Of a stretch of DNA of 64,000 bases, positions 15,632 to 23,808 are shown in pieces. Where the stretch lies: the NCBI RefSeq assembly GCF_001545075.1, contig NZ_FCOB02000020.1, positions 98,168 to 162,167 of the forward strand, in the 5' to 3' direction. The DNA is from Caballeronia ptereochthonis (GTDB taxonomy: Bacteria > Pseudomonadota > Gammaproteobacteria > Burkholderiales > Burkholderiaceae). The position numbers and the translations under genes were made by a program. The first letter of the stretch is position 1, and every line of letters starts with the position of its first letter. The notes under the pieces were generated by a model that ran no database searches, had not been told where the DNA came from, and saw nothing but the letters and a program-made list of their open reading frames with translations.

Positions 15632-16755
15632 CGTTCCTCGATCCGGTCGCACTCACGCGCGAGCTCGTCGCTTTTCAATCGGTCAATCCGCCGGGCGACG
15701 AAGAAGCATGCGCGCGGCATCTCGCGGGCCTGCTCGCGCGCATCGGCTTCGAGGTCACGCTGCACGGGTTCGGCGAGCGGCGCTTCAATCTCGTCGCGCG
15801 GCTTGCGGGCACGGCCGTCGGTTCGCCGCTCGGCTTCACCGGGCACCTCGATGTCGTGCCGCTCGGTTCGGCGCCCTGGGCGCACGATCCCTTCGCCGGG
15901 GAAATCGACAACGGCTTGCTGTACGGACGCGGCGCCAGCGACATGAAAGCGGGCATCGCCGCGTTCGTCGCCGCATGCGCCGGGTCGATCGACACGCTGC
16001 GGCGCGGCTCGGGCGTGCATCTGATCCTGACAGGCGGCGAGGAGACCGGCTGCGACGGCGCGCAGGCGCTCTCGTCCGATCGGCCCGAGCTGTTGCAGTC
16101 GCTCGGCGCGCTGATCGTCGGCGAGCCGAGCGCGAACCGCGTGCTGTTCGGCCACAAGGGCGCGCTGTGGCTCAGGGGCGTGGCGCGCGGCGTGACCGCG
16201 CACGGCGCGATGCCCGATCAGGGCGTGAATGCGATCCGCATCGCCTCCGACGCGCTCGCGAAGCTGTGGGATTTCGAAGTCGGCCCCGCACACGAGGCGA
16301 TGGGCACGCCGACGCTCAACGTCGGCACGATACGCGGCGGCCTCAACATCAACTCCGTGCCCGATCACACCGAGTTCACGGTCGATATCCGCACCGTGCC
16401 GGGAATCGAGCACGGTTCCGTGTGTTCGCATCTGCGGAATCGGCTCGGCGCGATCGACCTCTCGCCGATCATCGATCTGCCGCCCGTGTACTCGGAGCCG
16501 TCGGACAACTGGATCGCGCGCGTGATGGAGCTGGCCCGTCCGTTCGACGATGCGCCATCCGCGCCGCGCACCGCACGCTTTTTCACCGACGCGGCCGTGC
16601 TGAAACCGGCGACGGCGTGGCCGCCGACGATCATCCTCGGGCCGGGCGAGCCGGATCTCGCGCACAAGACCGACGAGTACTGCCGCGTCGATCGGCTGCG
16701 CGCGGCCGTGGAACTGTATCGCGCGATTCTCGACGACTGGGTGACGCGATCATGA
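15628..16755 (+). CDS. M20-family amidohydrolase (ArgE/DapE-like)
   Basis: The 375-residue enzyme shows the two-metal site of M20 deacylases: FTGHLDVVPLG, LYGRGASDMKAGIAAF, LTGGEETGCDG, VGEPSANRVLFGHKG and the C-terminal histidine in EPDLAHKTDEYC. The dimerisation domain carries GVTAHGAMPDQGVNAI and GGLNINSVPD. Relatives remove acyl groups from acetylornithine, succinyl-diaminopimelate and other N-acyl compounds. Its ATG at 15628 overlaps the previous stop (ATGA), and its own stop overlaps the kinase start the same way. In this context it probably cleaves an amide in the imported compound or in an intermediate; biosynthetic arginine or lysine functions are unlikely. Confidence 0.88.
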   Translation: MTFLDPVALTRELVAFQSVNPPGDEEACARHLAGLLARIGFEVTLHGFGERRFNLVARLAGTAVGSPLGFTGHLDVVPLGSAPWAHDPFAGEIDNGLLYGRGASDMKAGIAAFVAACAGSIDTLRRGSGVHLILTGGEETGCDGAQALSSDRPELLQSLGALIVGEPSANRVLFGHKGALWLRGVARGVTAHGAMPDQGVNAIRIASDALAKLWDFEVGPAHEAMGTPTLNVGTIRGGLNINSVPDHTEFTVDIRTVPGIEHGSVCSHLRNRLGAIDLSPIIDLPPVYSEPSDNWIARVMELARPFDDAPSAPRTARFFTDAAVLKPATAWPPTIILGPGEPDLAHKTDEYCRVDRLRAAVELYRAILDDWVTRS

Positions 16756-17657
16756 GCGGTGCGCGCGTCTGCGTGGTCGGCAACGCCGCCGTCGACCTGA
16801 CGCTGCGCGTCGCGTCGCTGCCCAAGCCCGGCGAGACGTCGCTCGCGCTCGGCAGCATGCTCGATTTCGGCGGCAAGGGCGCGAACCAGGCCGTGATCGC
16901 GGCGCGCGCGGGCGCCGAGGTCACGCTGCTCGCCGCTGTCGGGAGCGATGCGGACGGCGCGCGCATCGTCGCGATGCTCGAAGCGGAGGGCATCGACACG
17001 CGGCACATCGCGCAACTCGACTGCGCGACGGATCTGTCGATCGTCACCGTCGATGCCGCCGGCGAAAACACGATCGTCACGCGCAACGACGCCGCCAGCG
17101 CCTACGCACCGGATGCGGCCGCGCTCGACGCCGTGAGCGCGGCGGGTGACTGGATCGTGCTGCAGGGCAATCTCTCGCGAGCGGTCACGGCCACGCTCTT
17201 GCGCGAGGCGCGTCGCGGCAACCGGCATACGCTGCTGAATCCGGGTCCGGTGCAGTTCGATGTCAAGCCACTGCTGCCCGACGTGGACGTGCTCGTGGTC
17301 AACGGCGTCGAAGCGGCTGCGCTTTCCGGCGAGCCGGATCCGCGACGCGCGGCGCGCTCTTTGCACGCCGATGGCGCAACGGACGTGCTCGTCACGCTGG
17401 GCGCGAACGGCGTGGTGTGGTGCCGTGGCGAAGGCCGCGTCGATCACGTGCCGGCCTTGGCCGTGACCGCCGTGGACACGGTCGGCGCAGGCGATGCGCT
17501 TTGCGGCACGCTCGTGGCAGGGTTTGCGCGCGGTCTGCCGCTTCGCGACGTGCTGCCCCACGCGATGTCCGTGGCCGCTTTCGTGGTCGGCCGCCACGGC
17601 ACGCGCGCGAGCTTTCCGGATCGCCGCCGCATGCGCGAACTGGCTCGCTTCATCTGA
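16752..17657 (+). CDS. PfkB-family carbohydrate kinase (ribokinase-like)
   Basis: The 301-residue protein carries both PfkB signatures: the N-terminal glycine-rich region (SMLDFGGKGANQAVIAARAG, residues ~36-55) and the ATP/anion-hole motif AVDTVGAGDALCGTLVAGFA containing the catalytic aspartate. The opening VVGNAAVDLTLRV is typical of ribokinases. It phosphorylates a sugar or nucleoside hydroxyl using ATP. The start overlaps the M20 stop by ATGA. Position downstream of a ribose-type transporter suggests that the sugar moiety released by the hydrolases is phosphorylated here before BtpA or central metabolism takes over. Confidence 0.9.
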   Translation: MSGARVCVVGNAAVDLTLRVASLPKPGETSLALGSMLDFGGKGANQAVIAARAGAEVTLLAAVGSDADGARIVAMLEAEGIDTRHIAQLDCATDLSIVTVDAAGENTIVTRNDAASAYAPDAAALDAVSAAGDWIVLQGNLSRAVTATLLREARRGNRHTLLNPGPVQFDVKPLLPDVDVLVVNGVEAAALSGEPDPRRAARSLHADGATDVLVTLGANGVVWCRGEGRVDHVPALAVTAVDTVGAGDALCGTLVAGFARGLPLRDVLPHAMSVAAFVVGRHGTRASFPDRRRMRELARFI

Positions 17658-17679
17658 ACGATTCGTCGACAGGACTCTC

Positions 17680-18525
17680 ATGAACACTCAACACGTGGTC
17701 GGACGCGGACGCACCGACAGCATCGAGCGCATCTTCGGCCGCGCACGCGGCATCGTGATCGGCGTAGTCCACTGTCCGGCCTTTCCGGGCGCGCCGCGCT
17801 TCGACGGAGGCACGAGCGATGCCCTCTACGAAGCCGCGCTCTCCGACGCGCGGGCCTATGCGCAGGGCGGCGTCGACGGGCTCATCATCGAGAATCACGG
17901 CGACGTGCCGTTCGCGAAGCCGGATGACATCGGACCGGAAACGTCCGCATTCATGGCCGTGACAGCGGACAGGATCGCGCGCGAAACCGGTTTGCCCATC
18001 GGCATCAACGTGCTTGCCAATGCGTCGGTGCCGGCGCTCGCGATCGCCGCGGCGAGCGGTGCCGCGTTCGTGCGCGTTAATCAATGGGCGAACGCCTATG
18101 TGGCCAACGAGGGCTTCATCGAAGGAGAGGCGGCGCGGGCGTTGCGCTATCGGGCGCGGCTGCGTGCGGAAGGCATACGCGTCTTTGCCGACGTCCACGT
18201 GAAGCACGGCGCACATGCGATCGTCGCGGACCGTGCGCTCGCAGAGCTCGTGCGCGATGTCGAGTTTTTCGATGCCGATGCGGTCATCGCCACCGGACAA
18301 CGCACCGGTGATGCCGCCAGCCTCGACTATCTGCGCCAGATTCGCGCGGCCACGCATCTGCCGCTGCTGGTGGGCAGCGGCTGCACGCAGGACAACGTCG
18401 CGGCGATTCTTTCGGTCGTGGATGCGGTGATCGTCGCCAGCTCGCTGAAGGTGGGCGGCGTGTGGTGGAATCCCGTCGATGAAGAAAAGGTTCGCGACTT
18501 TGTTCGAGCCGCGCGCGCGGCTTAG
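17680..18525 (+). CDS. BtpA/SgcQ-family protein
   Basis: The 281-residue protein matches the BtpA family: IVIGVVHCPAFPGAPRFDG near the N-terminus, YAQGGVDGLIIENHGDVPF, GINVLANASVPALAIAAASG, FVRVNQWANAYVANEGFIEG, RVFADVHVKHGAHAI and LPLLVGSGCTQDNVAAIL at the C-terminus. The pattern is a (beta/alpha)8 barrel with a phosphate-binding GSG loop. BtpA was described in cyanobacterial photosystem I biogenesis, whereas SgcQ belongs to a sugar-like operon in E. coli, and the biochemical reaction is not firmly established. As last gene of this operon it probably acts on the kinase product. It starts 22 bp after the kinase stop. Confidence 0.87.
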   Translation: MNTQHVVGRGRTDSIERIFGRARGIVIGVVHCPAFPGAPRFDGGTSDALYEAALSDARAYAQGGVDGLIIENHGDVPFAKPDDIGPETSAFMAVTADRIARETGLPIGINVLANASVPALAIAAASGAAFVRVNQWANAYVANEGFIEGEAARALRYRARLRAEGIRVFADVHVKHGAHAIVADRALAELVRDVEFFDADAVIATGQRTGDAASLDYLRQIRAATHLPLLVGSGCTQDNVAAILSVVDAVIVASSLKVGGVWWNPVDEEKVRDFVRAARAA

Positions 18526-18560
18526 TCTGGGCGCGCCGCACGGTCGCCCGGCCGGACCCG

Positions 18561-19472
18561 CTACCGGCGCTCCACGCCTTTGCCATTGCGAAATGTCAGC
18601 ACGGTAGTCCTGAACCGCGCCGCCGCCGGGCTTTCCGTTGTCGATCGCGTCACCAGATGCAGCGGCGCGCGAAACGCCTCATCCCCGACGATCCGGCAAT
18701 AGCGCACGCTCTCCTGCTGATAACGCTGCATGGAAGCCGGCACGAGCGTGATGCCGCCGCCCGCCGCGACGAGATTGATGGCCGTCACCATGCGCGGCAC
18801 CTCATCGACCACACGCGGCGTATATCCGCGCGCCTCGCATGCGCGAATGAAATCGGCATACATGCCCGGTGCGCCCGGCCGTCGCACGAAGATGAACGGC
18901 TCGTCGACGAGCGCATCCATCGAGATCGCGCGCTTGCCGACCAACGCGTGCCCGAGCGGCAACACGAGCAGCATGCGCTCCTGCGCCAGCAACTCGAAGC
19001 GCAGCTCGGCGGGCGTCCCGATCGGCTTGCGCAGAATGGCGACGTCCACGCGTCCCTGCAACATCATCTCGATGATCTCGGCCGCGTTGATCTCGCTCAG
19101 TTCGATCGCAATGTCGGGATAGCGCTCGCGGAAGTTGCGGATGGCGGCCGGCGCGAGCGGATGAAACGCGGCGGAACTCGTCAGCGCGATACGCACGCGC
19201 CCCACCCGACCCTGCGCAACCCGGCGCGCGTGCGTGACGCCTTGCTCCAGCATGCGCAACGCGCCGCGCGCATGTTCGGCGAACGCCTCGCCGGGCGCGG
19301 TCAGTTCCACCCCGCGCGGCTGGCGCAAGAAAAGCGCGAAGCCCAGTTCCTGCTCCAGTTCCTGAATCTGCTGCGAGAGCGGCGGCTGCTGCATGTGCAG
19401 CCGCGCCGCCGCGCGCGTGAATTGCCGCTCTTCGGCGACGGCGAGAAAGTACCGCAGGTGACGCAGTTCCAT
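18561..19472 (-). CDS. LysR-family regulator (BenM/CatR-like)
   Basis: The 303-residue protein begins MELRHLRYFLAVAEERQFTR, the start typical of BenM/CatM/CatR-like LysR regulators, with the helix-turn-helix at ~15-40 (AAARLHMQQPPLSQQIQELE). The inducer-binding part shows the usual LPLGHALVGK and GGGITLVPASMQ elements. It is divergent from an MHS transporter, hydrolase and tannase-like gene, 115 bp away. An ATA-N9-TAT dyad lies in the gap. BenM-type regulators respond to aromatic acids or muconate, which suits a cluster for plant phenolic esters. It converges with the BtpA gene, 35 bp away. Confidence 0.9.
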   Translation of the reverse strand: MELRHLRYFLAVAEERQFTRAAARLHMQQPPLSQQIQELEQELGFALFLRQPRGVELTAPGEAFAEHARGALRMLEQGVTHARRVAQGRVGRVRIALTSSAAFHPLAPAAIRNFRERYPDIAIELSEINAAEIIEMMLQGRVDVAILRKPIGTPAELRFELLAQERMLLVLPLGHALVGKRAISMDALVDEPFIFVRRPGAPGMYADFIRACEARGYTPRVVDEVPRMVTAINLVAAGGGITLVPASMQRYQQESVRYCRIVGDEAFRAPLHLVTRSTTESPAAARFRTTVLTFRNGKGVERR

Positions 19473-19499
19473 GGTTCATCGCCTCGATGTATATGCATT

Positions 19500-19518
19500 G
19501 GATATGGCAGTACTATCC
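19500..19518. promoter_or_regulatory. Candidate LysR box (ATA-N9-TAT dyad)
   Basis: GGATA and TATCC flank nine bases in the 115-bp gap between the LysR gene and the divergent transporter gene. It matches the T-N11-A rule and is close to the ATAC-N7-GTAT site of BenM/CatM-type regulators. It lies 28 bp from the LysR start codon and ~70 bp from the transporter start codon, a usual position. Confidence 0.5.
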
Positions 19519-19587
19519 GATATGTATTTTACATTTGGCGTGGCGCTTCATAAGCTGGAACCACACGATAAAAATCCAGGGAGACGT

Positions 19588-20943
19588 ATGCAATCCGTGC
19601 TCGACACCGGTACGCCCGTGAGCGCCGGGCGCCCGCTGACGAACTCGCAGGTCCGGCGCGCGGTGCTCGCGTCGGTCATCGGCAATGGGCTCGAATGGTT
19701 TGATTTTCTGATTTACGGTTACTTCGCGAAGACCATCGCGCACGTGTTTTTTCCGGTGGGCAACGGGTTTCTGTCGATCACGCTGACGCTGGCCACCTTC
19801 GCGATCGGCTTCGTCGTGCGGCCGCTCGGCGGCATCGCGATCGGCGCGTGGGCGGATCGGCATGGGCGGCGCAGGACCCTGTCCGCGCTGATTCTGCTGA
19901 TGGCCGTCAGCACGCTGCTCATGGGCCTGACGCCGGGCTACGCGACGATCGGCATCGCCGCGCCGCTGCTCGTATTGCTCGCGCGCGTGCTGCAAGGCCT
20001 GTCCGTGGGCGGCGAATTCGCCACCGCCGCCGCCATGCTTACCGAATACGCGCCTCCCGGCCGCAAGATGTTCTTCGGCAGCTTCCAGATGACCTCGCAA
20101 GCCGTGGCGTTGTTGCTGTCGTCGTCGTGCGGCTATCTGCTCACGACGCATCTTTCGCACGAGGCGCTCATGTCGTGGGGCTGGCGCGTGCCTTTCCTGC
20201 TCGGCGCGCTCGTGGGCCCGGTCGGCTTCTACATCCGGCACAAGGTCGCCGAATCGCCGGAATTCGCGCAACTGCGCGAACGGCTCGGAAACGCGCCGCG
20301 TCAATCCTTGCGTGCGTTCTTTCGCGAACGCGGCGATGCGGCGCTCTGCGCGATGGGCGTCATCATCGTCGGTACGGCAACCAATTATCTATGGCATTCG
20401 TACATGCCGCTGTATGTCGAACGGCAATTGCATCTGCCGCTGAGGAATGCGCTATTCGGCACGGCGATGTCGGGGCTCATCAGCATCGTCGGCTATCCGC
20501 TGGCGGGCAAGCTCGCCGATCGCTTCGGCGCCTATCGACTGTTTTTTCCGATCACCATGGTGTGGGTCTGCGCCGCGTGGCCGCTGTTCTCGTGGGTGCT
20601 GGCCGCGCCCACACCGGAGCGCGTGTTCGCCGCGCAGATGATCGCGACCGTCGTGCTCAGCCTGATGTCCGGCGCGCATCCCGGCATGCTCACGCAGCTC
20701 TTTCCGACCGCCACGCGCTCGATGGGCGTCGCGCTCTCCTACAACATCGCCGTGACGCTGTTCGGCGGGCTTGCGCCGCTGACCGTCTCCACGCTCATCA
20801 ACGCGAGCGGATCGCGCATGGTGCCGGCGTGGTATCTGATCTGCGCGGGCGTCGTGTCCTTGTTGCTCGTCGGCGCGAGTGCGTCGGGGCGGCGTCTGTT
20901 TCGCGAACCCGGCGCGTGGCCGAAGGACGGCGTGCGCTCATGA
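19588..20943 (+). CDS. MFS transporter of the metabolite:H+ symporter (MHS) type
   Basis: The ATG at 19588 follows an AGGGAGA ribosome site; an earlier in-frame ATG at 19471 lies inside the LysR control region and is not used. The 451-residue protein has 12 predicted helices and MHS hallmarks: ASVIGNGLEWFDFLIYGYFA in helix 1, RPLGGIAIGAWADRHGRRRT in the loop 2-3 motif and RVLQGLSVGGEFATAAAMLT in helix 4. Relatives carry citrate, shikimate, proline/betaine or aromatic acids with protons. With a BenM-like regulator and ester hydrolases next to it, a hydroxy-aromatic or cyclohexane carboxylic acid such as a quinate/shikimate- or gallate-like compound is the likely cargo. Confidence 0.88.
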   Translation: MQSVLDTGTPVSAGRPLTNSQVRRAVLASVIGNGLEWFDFLIYGYFAKTIAHVFFPVGNGFLSITLTLATFAIGFVVRPLGGIAIGAWADRHGRRRTLSALILLMAVSTLLMGLTPGYATIGIAAPLLVLLARVLQGLSVGGEFATAAAMLTEYAPPGRKMFFGSFQMTSQAVALLLSSSCGYLLTTHLSHEALMSWGWRVPFLLGALVGPVGFYIRHKVAESPEFAQLRERLGNAPRQSLRAFFRERGDAALCAMGVIIVGTATNYLWHSYMPLYVERQLHLPLRNALFGTAMSGLISIVGYPLAGKLADRFGAYRLFFPITMVWVCAAWPLFSWVLAAPTPERVFAAQMIATVVLSLMSGAHPGMLTQLFPTATRSMGVALSYNIAVTLFGGLAPLTVSTLINASGSRMVPAWYLICAGVVSLLLVGASASGRRLFREPGAWPKDGVRS

Positions 20944-21932
20944 CGATGCAGGCACACGAAACGCGCCCGCGCAACGAAGCGCCGGTGCGGGTGGTCGGCG
21001 CTGCGCGCTTCAGGGTGGCGACGGAGCGCGGCGCCGGCACGGTGCCGTTGTTCACCGGCGGCGCGTCGGATGGCGCGAAGGTCGAACGTGTCGTGATCAT
21101 GCTGCACGGCCGGCTGCGCGACGCCGATGCCTATCTGCGCACGGCGGAACACGCGCTCGCGGCGTCCTCGATCGATCCGCGCGGGACCTTGCTCGTCGTA
21201 CCGCAGTTTGTTGCCACCGCCGACGTCGAGCATCACGCGCTCGAAGACGACCTGCTGCATTGGGAGTGGACTGCATGGATGGGCGGGCTCGATGCGCGCG
21301 GCCCGTGCGCGCTCAGCTCGTTCGACGTGCTCGATGCGCTCGTCGCAGCCTATGCGCGTGATCGCGCACGCCTGCCGATGCTGCGCGAGATCGTGATCGC
21401 AGGGCATTCGGGCGGGGCGCAAGTGGCGCATCGTTATGCGATCGCCGGCAAGGCTGCTTCGGCGGATAACGTGAAGCTGCGCTATGTCATCGCGAATCCG
21501 TCGTCGTATGTGTATTTCGACGCATCGCGTCCCGGTGCGCCATGCGACGAAGCGAACGACTGGAAGTACGGCCTCGATCGCCTGCCGCGCTATGCGTGCG
21601 GCCGGTCCGCAAGCGTCATGGAAAGCCGTTATGTGCAGAGCGAGGTGATCTATCTGCTTGGCGAGCTCGATTGCGATCCGGCGCACCCGGCGCTCGATCG
21701 CTCGTGCGCGGCGAACGCGCAGGGACCGCATCGGCTCGCGCGCGGGCGGGCGTATTACGCGTATCTGCTGGCGCGACATCCGCGCTTGCGGCATCGGCTC
21801 GATGAAGTGCCCGGCGCGGGACATAGCGGCGAGGCGATGTTCGTATCGGAGCAGGGCGTGCGCGCGTTGTTCGGAGACGGCACGCGGCTCGTGCGATCCG
21901 CCGCGATCGACGCTGGCGGCGCAAGCGAATAG
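20940..21932 (+). CDS. Alpha/beta hydrolase
   Basis: The 330-residue protein shows an alpha/beta-hydrolase core: VVIMLHGRLRDADAYLR with the oxyanion region, nucleophile Ser157 in IVIAGHSGGAQVAHR, an acidic residue near 244-246 in LLGELDCDP and His295 in VPGAGHSGEAM. No signal peptide is visible, so it acts in the cytoplasm. Its start overlaps the transporter stop by four bases, which indicates a shared transcript. It probably hydrolyses an ester taken up by the MHS transporter or released by the tannase-like enzyme. A second ATG six bases downstream is equally possible. Confidence 0.75.
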   Translation: MTMQAHETRPRNEAPVRVVGAARFRVATERGAGTVPLFTGGASDGAKVERVVIMLHGRLRDADAYLRTAEHALAASSIDPRGTLLVVPQFVATADVEHHALEDDLLHWEWTAWMGGLDARGPCALSSFDVLDALVAAYARDRARLPMLREIVIAGHSGGAQVAHRYAIAGKAASADNVKLRYVIANPSSYVYFDASRPGAPCDEANDWKYGLDRLPRYACGRSASVMESRYVQSEVIYLLGELDCDPAHPALDRSCAANAQGPHRLARGRAYYAYLLARHPRLRHRLDEVPGAGHSGEAMFVSEQGVRALFGDGTRLVRSAAIDAGGASE

Positions 21933-22047
21933 CGACCGGGCAGGCGCTTGCCCGAAGTGATCCACGACTGCCGGAATCGACAGCACGCCAGGGCGGCCGT
22001 GCCAACCAGGGAAGTTCGACGCACTACAAAGAGGCAAGGAGACGGAT

Positions 22048-23715
22048 ATGACCAGCAGAAAGTCGGGGGCGGCGCTCGCCCTCGGCGCGCTATGCGCCGC
22101 ATGTGTGACCATCAGCGGATGTGGCGGCGGCCACGACGACGGCGGCTCGCCTTCCACGCCCCCGCCGAGCGCCGCGGCGCAATGCTCGGCGCTCGCGGGC
22201 CTTTCGATTCCCGCCTCATCGATCGGCGCGCCTACGAACGGCGCGAAGGTCGCGAGCGCGACGCTCGTCGAGACGAGCGGTGAATATTGCCAGACCAACG
22301 GCACCATCGCGCCGGTCGATCCCACGGCGCCCGCCATCAACTTCCAGGTGAACCTGCCGACGAACTGGAATCACAAGGCGCTGCACTACGGAGGCGGCGG
22401 CTTCGACGGCACGCTGATCACCGGCGTCGATCCGCTCGACATGGCGCCCACCGGCGCGCCGACGCCGCTTGCGTCCGGCTACGTCACATTCGGTGACGAC
22501 TCGGGCCACCAGAGTTCGAGCATCACGGACGGCTCCTTCGCCGCCAACGACGAAGCGCTCGCCAACTACGGCGGCCTGAGCCTGAAGAAGACGCACGACG
22601 TCGCGATGACGCTCATCCAGACGCGCTACGCAAGCGCGCCTTCGAAGACCTACTTCTTCGGCAGCTCGACCGGCGGCCGCGACGGCCTCACCGAAATCCA
22701 GCGCTGGCCGAACGATTACGACGGCATCGTGGTCAACCGGCCCGCGCTGAACTACACCGGCTTGCGATTGAGCAACGTGGTGCTCGGCCGCGCGCTGTAT
22801 CTGAACAATGGCGCGGGCTGGCTCGATGTCGCGAAGACCGTGCTGCTGCAGAACGCCGTGATGAAGGCATGCGATACGCTCGACGGCCTGGCCGACGGCA
22901 TCGTTTCGAACGTCGCCGCGTGCAAGGCGCGGGCGCCTCAGGTGCTGGCATCGGTGCGCTGCGCGGGCGGCGCGGATGCCGGCGATACCTGTCTCTCGGA
23001 TGCGCAGATCGCGACCGTCAACACGATTGCCGCGCCGATGACGCTGCCTTACCCGCTTGCAAACGGCGTCACGCGCTATGCGGGCTACAACATCCTCGGC
23101 GGCGCGGTATTCGCGGGGCCCTATACGACGCGCGATTTCGGTACCTCGAAAACGCCGTCGAATCCCGCGGGCAAGCACGACGCCAATCAGTGGGTCACCG
23201 GCGATCAATGGGTGAAGTACTTCGTCACGCGCATTCCGACGTTCGACTCGCTCACCTTCGATCCGCTCGATCCGGGCGCCTATCGAGCGCGCGTGCAGGC
23301 CGTGTCCGCATTGAGCGATGCGACCAACACCGACCTCGGCGCGTTCCAGGCGAAAGGCGGCAAGATCATCATGACGCACGGCCTCGCCGATGAAATCGTC
23401 AGCACGGATTCGAGCACGGACTATTACAACGGACTCGTCGCGCGTTTCGGGCAAGGCACGGTGGATGGCTTCGTGCGCTTCTATCTGATGCCTGGCGTGG
23501 GTCACGGCACCGGGCCATTCCATCCGGCGATCGATTCGCTGTCGGCGCTCGATCAATGGGTCGAATCGGGCACCGCGCCCGAAACCCTGACGATGAGCGA
23601 TCTGAACAGCGCGACGCTTGGGCGCACGCGGCCGCTTTGCCGGTATCCGATGTGGCCGCGGTATGGAAGCGGGGATATGAACAGTGCCGCCAGCTTCAGG
23701 TGCGCAAATGATTGA
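22048..23715 (+). CDS. Tannase/feruloyl esterase-family lipoprotein
   Basis: The 555-residue protein has a lipoprotein signal with a lipobox ending at Cys25 (CVTISGCGGG), so it is probably anchored in the outer membrane or periplasm. The tannase family signature is clear: FFGSSTGGRDGLTEIQRWPN around nucleophile Ser207, DYDGIVVNRPALNYTG, and the C-terminal MPGVGHGTGPFHPAIDSL with the catalytic histidine. Tannases and feruloyl esterases free gallate, ferulate, caffeate and similar acids from plant polyphenols. Length is normal. It follows the alpha/beta hydrolase by 115 bp in the same direction. Outside cleavage by this enzyme and uptake by the MHS transporter would form one pathway. Confidence 0.9.
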   Translation: MTSRKSGAALALGALCAACVTISGCGGGHDDGGSPSTPPPSAAAQCSALAGLSIPASSIGAPTNGAKVASATLVETSGEYCQTNGTIAPVDPTAPAINFQVNLPTNWNHKALHYGGGGFDGTLITGVDPLDMAPTGAPTPLASGYVTFGDDSGHQSSSITDGSFAANDEALANYGGLSLKKTHDVAMTLIQTRYASAPSKTYFFGSSTGGRDGLTEIQRWPNDYDGIVVNRPALNYTGLRLSNVVLGRALYLNNGAGWLDVAKTVLLQNAVMKACDTLDGLADGIVSNVAACKARAPQVLASVRCAGGADAGDTCLSDAQIATVNTIAAPMTLPYPLANGVTRYAGYNILGGAVFAGPYTTRDFGTSKTPSNPAGKHDANQWVTGDQWVKYFVTRIPTFDSLTFDPLDPGAYRARVQAVSALSDATNTDLGAFQAKGGKIIMTHGLADEIVSTDSSTDYYNGLVARFGQGTVDGFVRFYLMPGVGHGTGPFHPAIDSLSALDQWVESGTAPETLTMSDLNSATLGRTRPLCRYPMWPRYGSGDMNSAASFRCAND

Positions 23716-23758
23716 GACCTGAGCGATGCGGCGAGCATCACGCGGTGTCGCGCACGGC

Positions 23759-23795
23759 GCACGGGATGATGAAGGTGTCTCTTCGTCACCCGTGC
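23759..23795. terminator. Long hairpin between convergent genes
   Basis: GCACGGG (23759-23765) pairs with CCCGTGC (23789-23795). Inside, TGATGAAG pairs with CTTCGTCA with one G-U pair, around a six-base loop. The hairpin sits between the ends of the tannase gene (+) and the ABC binding-protein gene (-). No T-run follows on either strand, so it may be a bidirectional rho-assisted stop or an mRNA end-stabiliser. Confidence 0.4.
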
Positions 23796-23808
23796 ACGAA
23801 CGTCGCCG

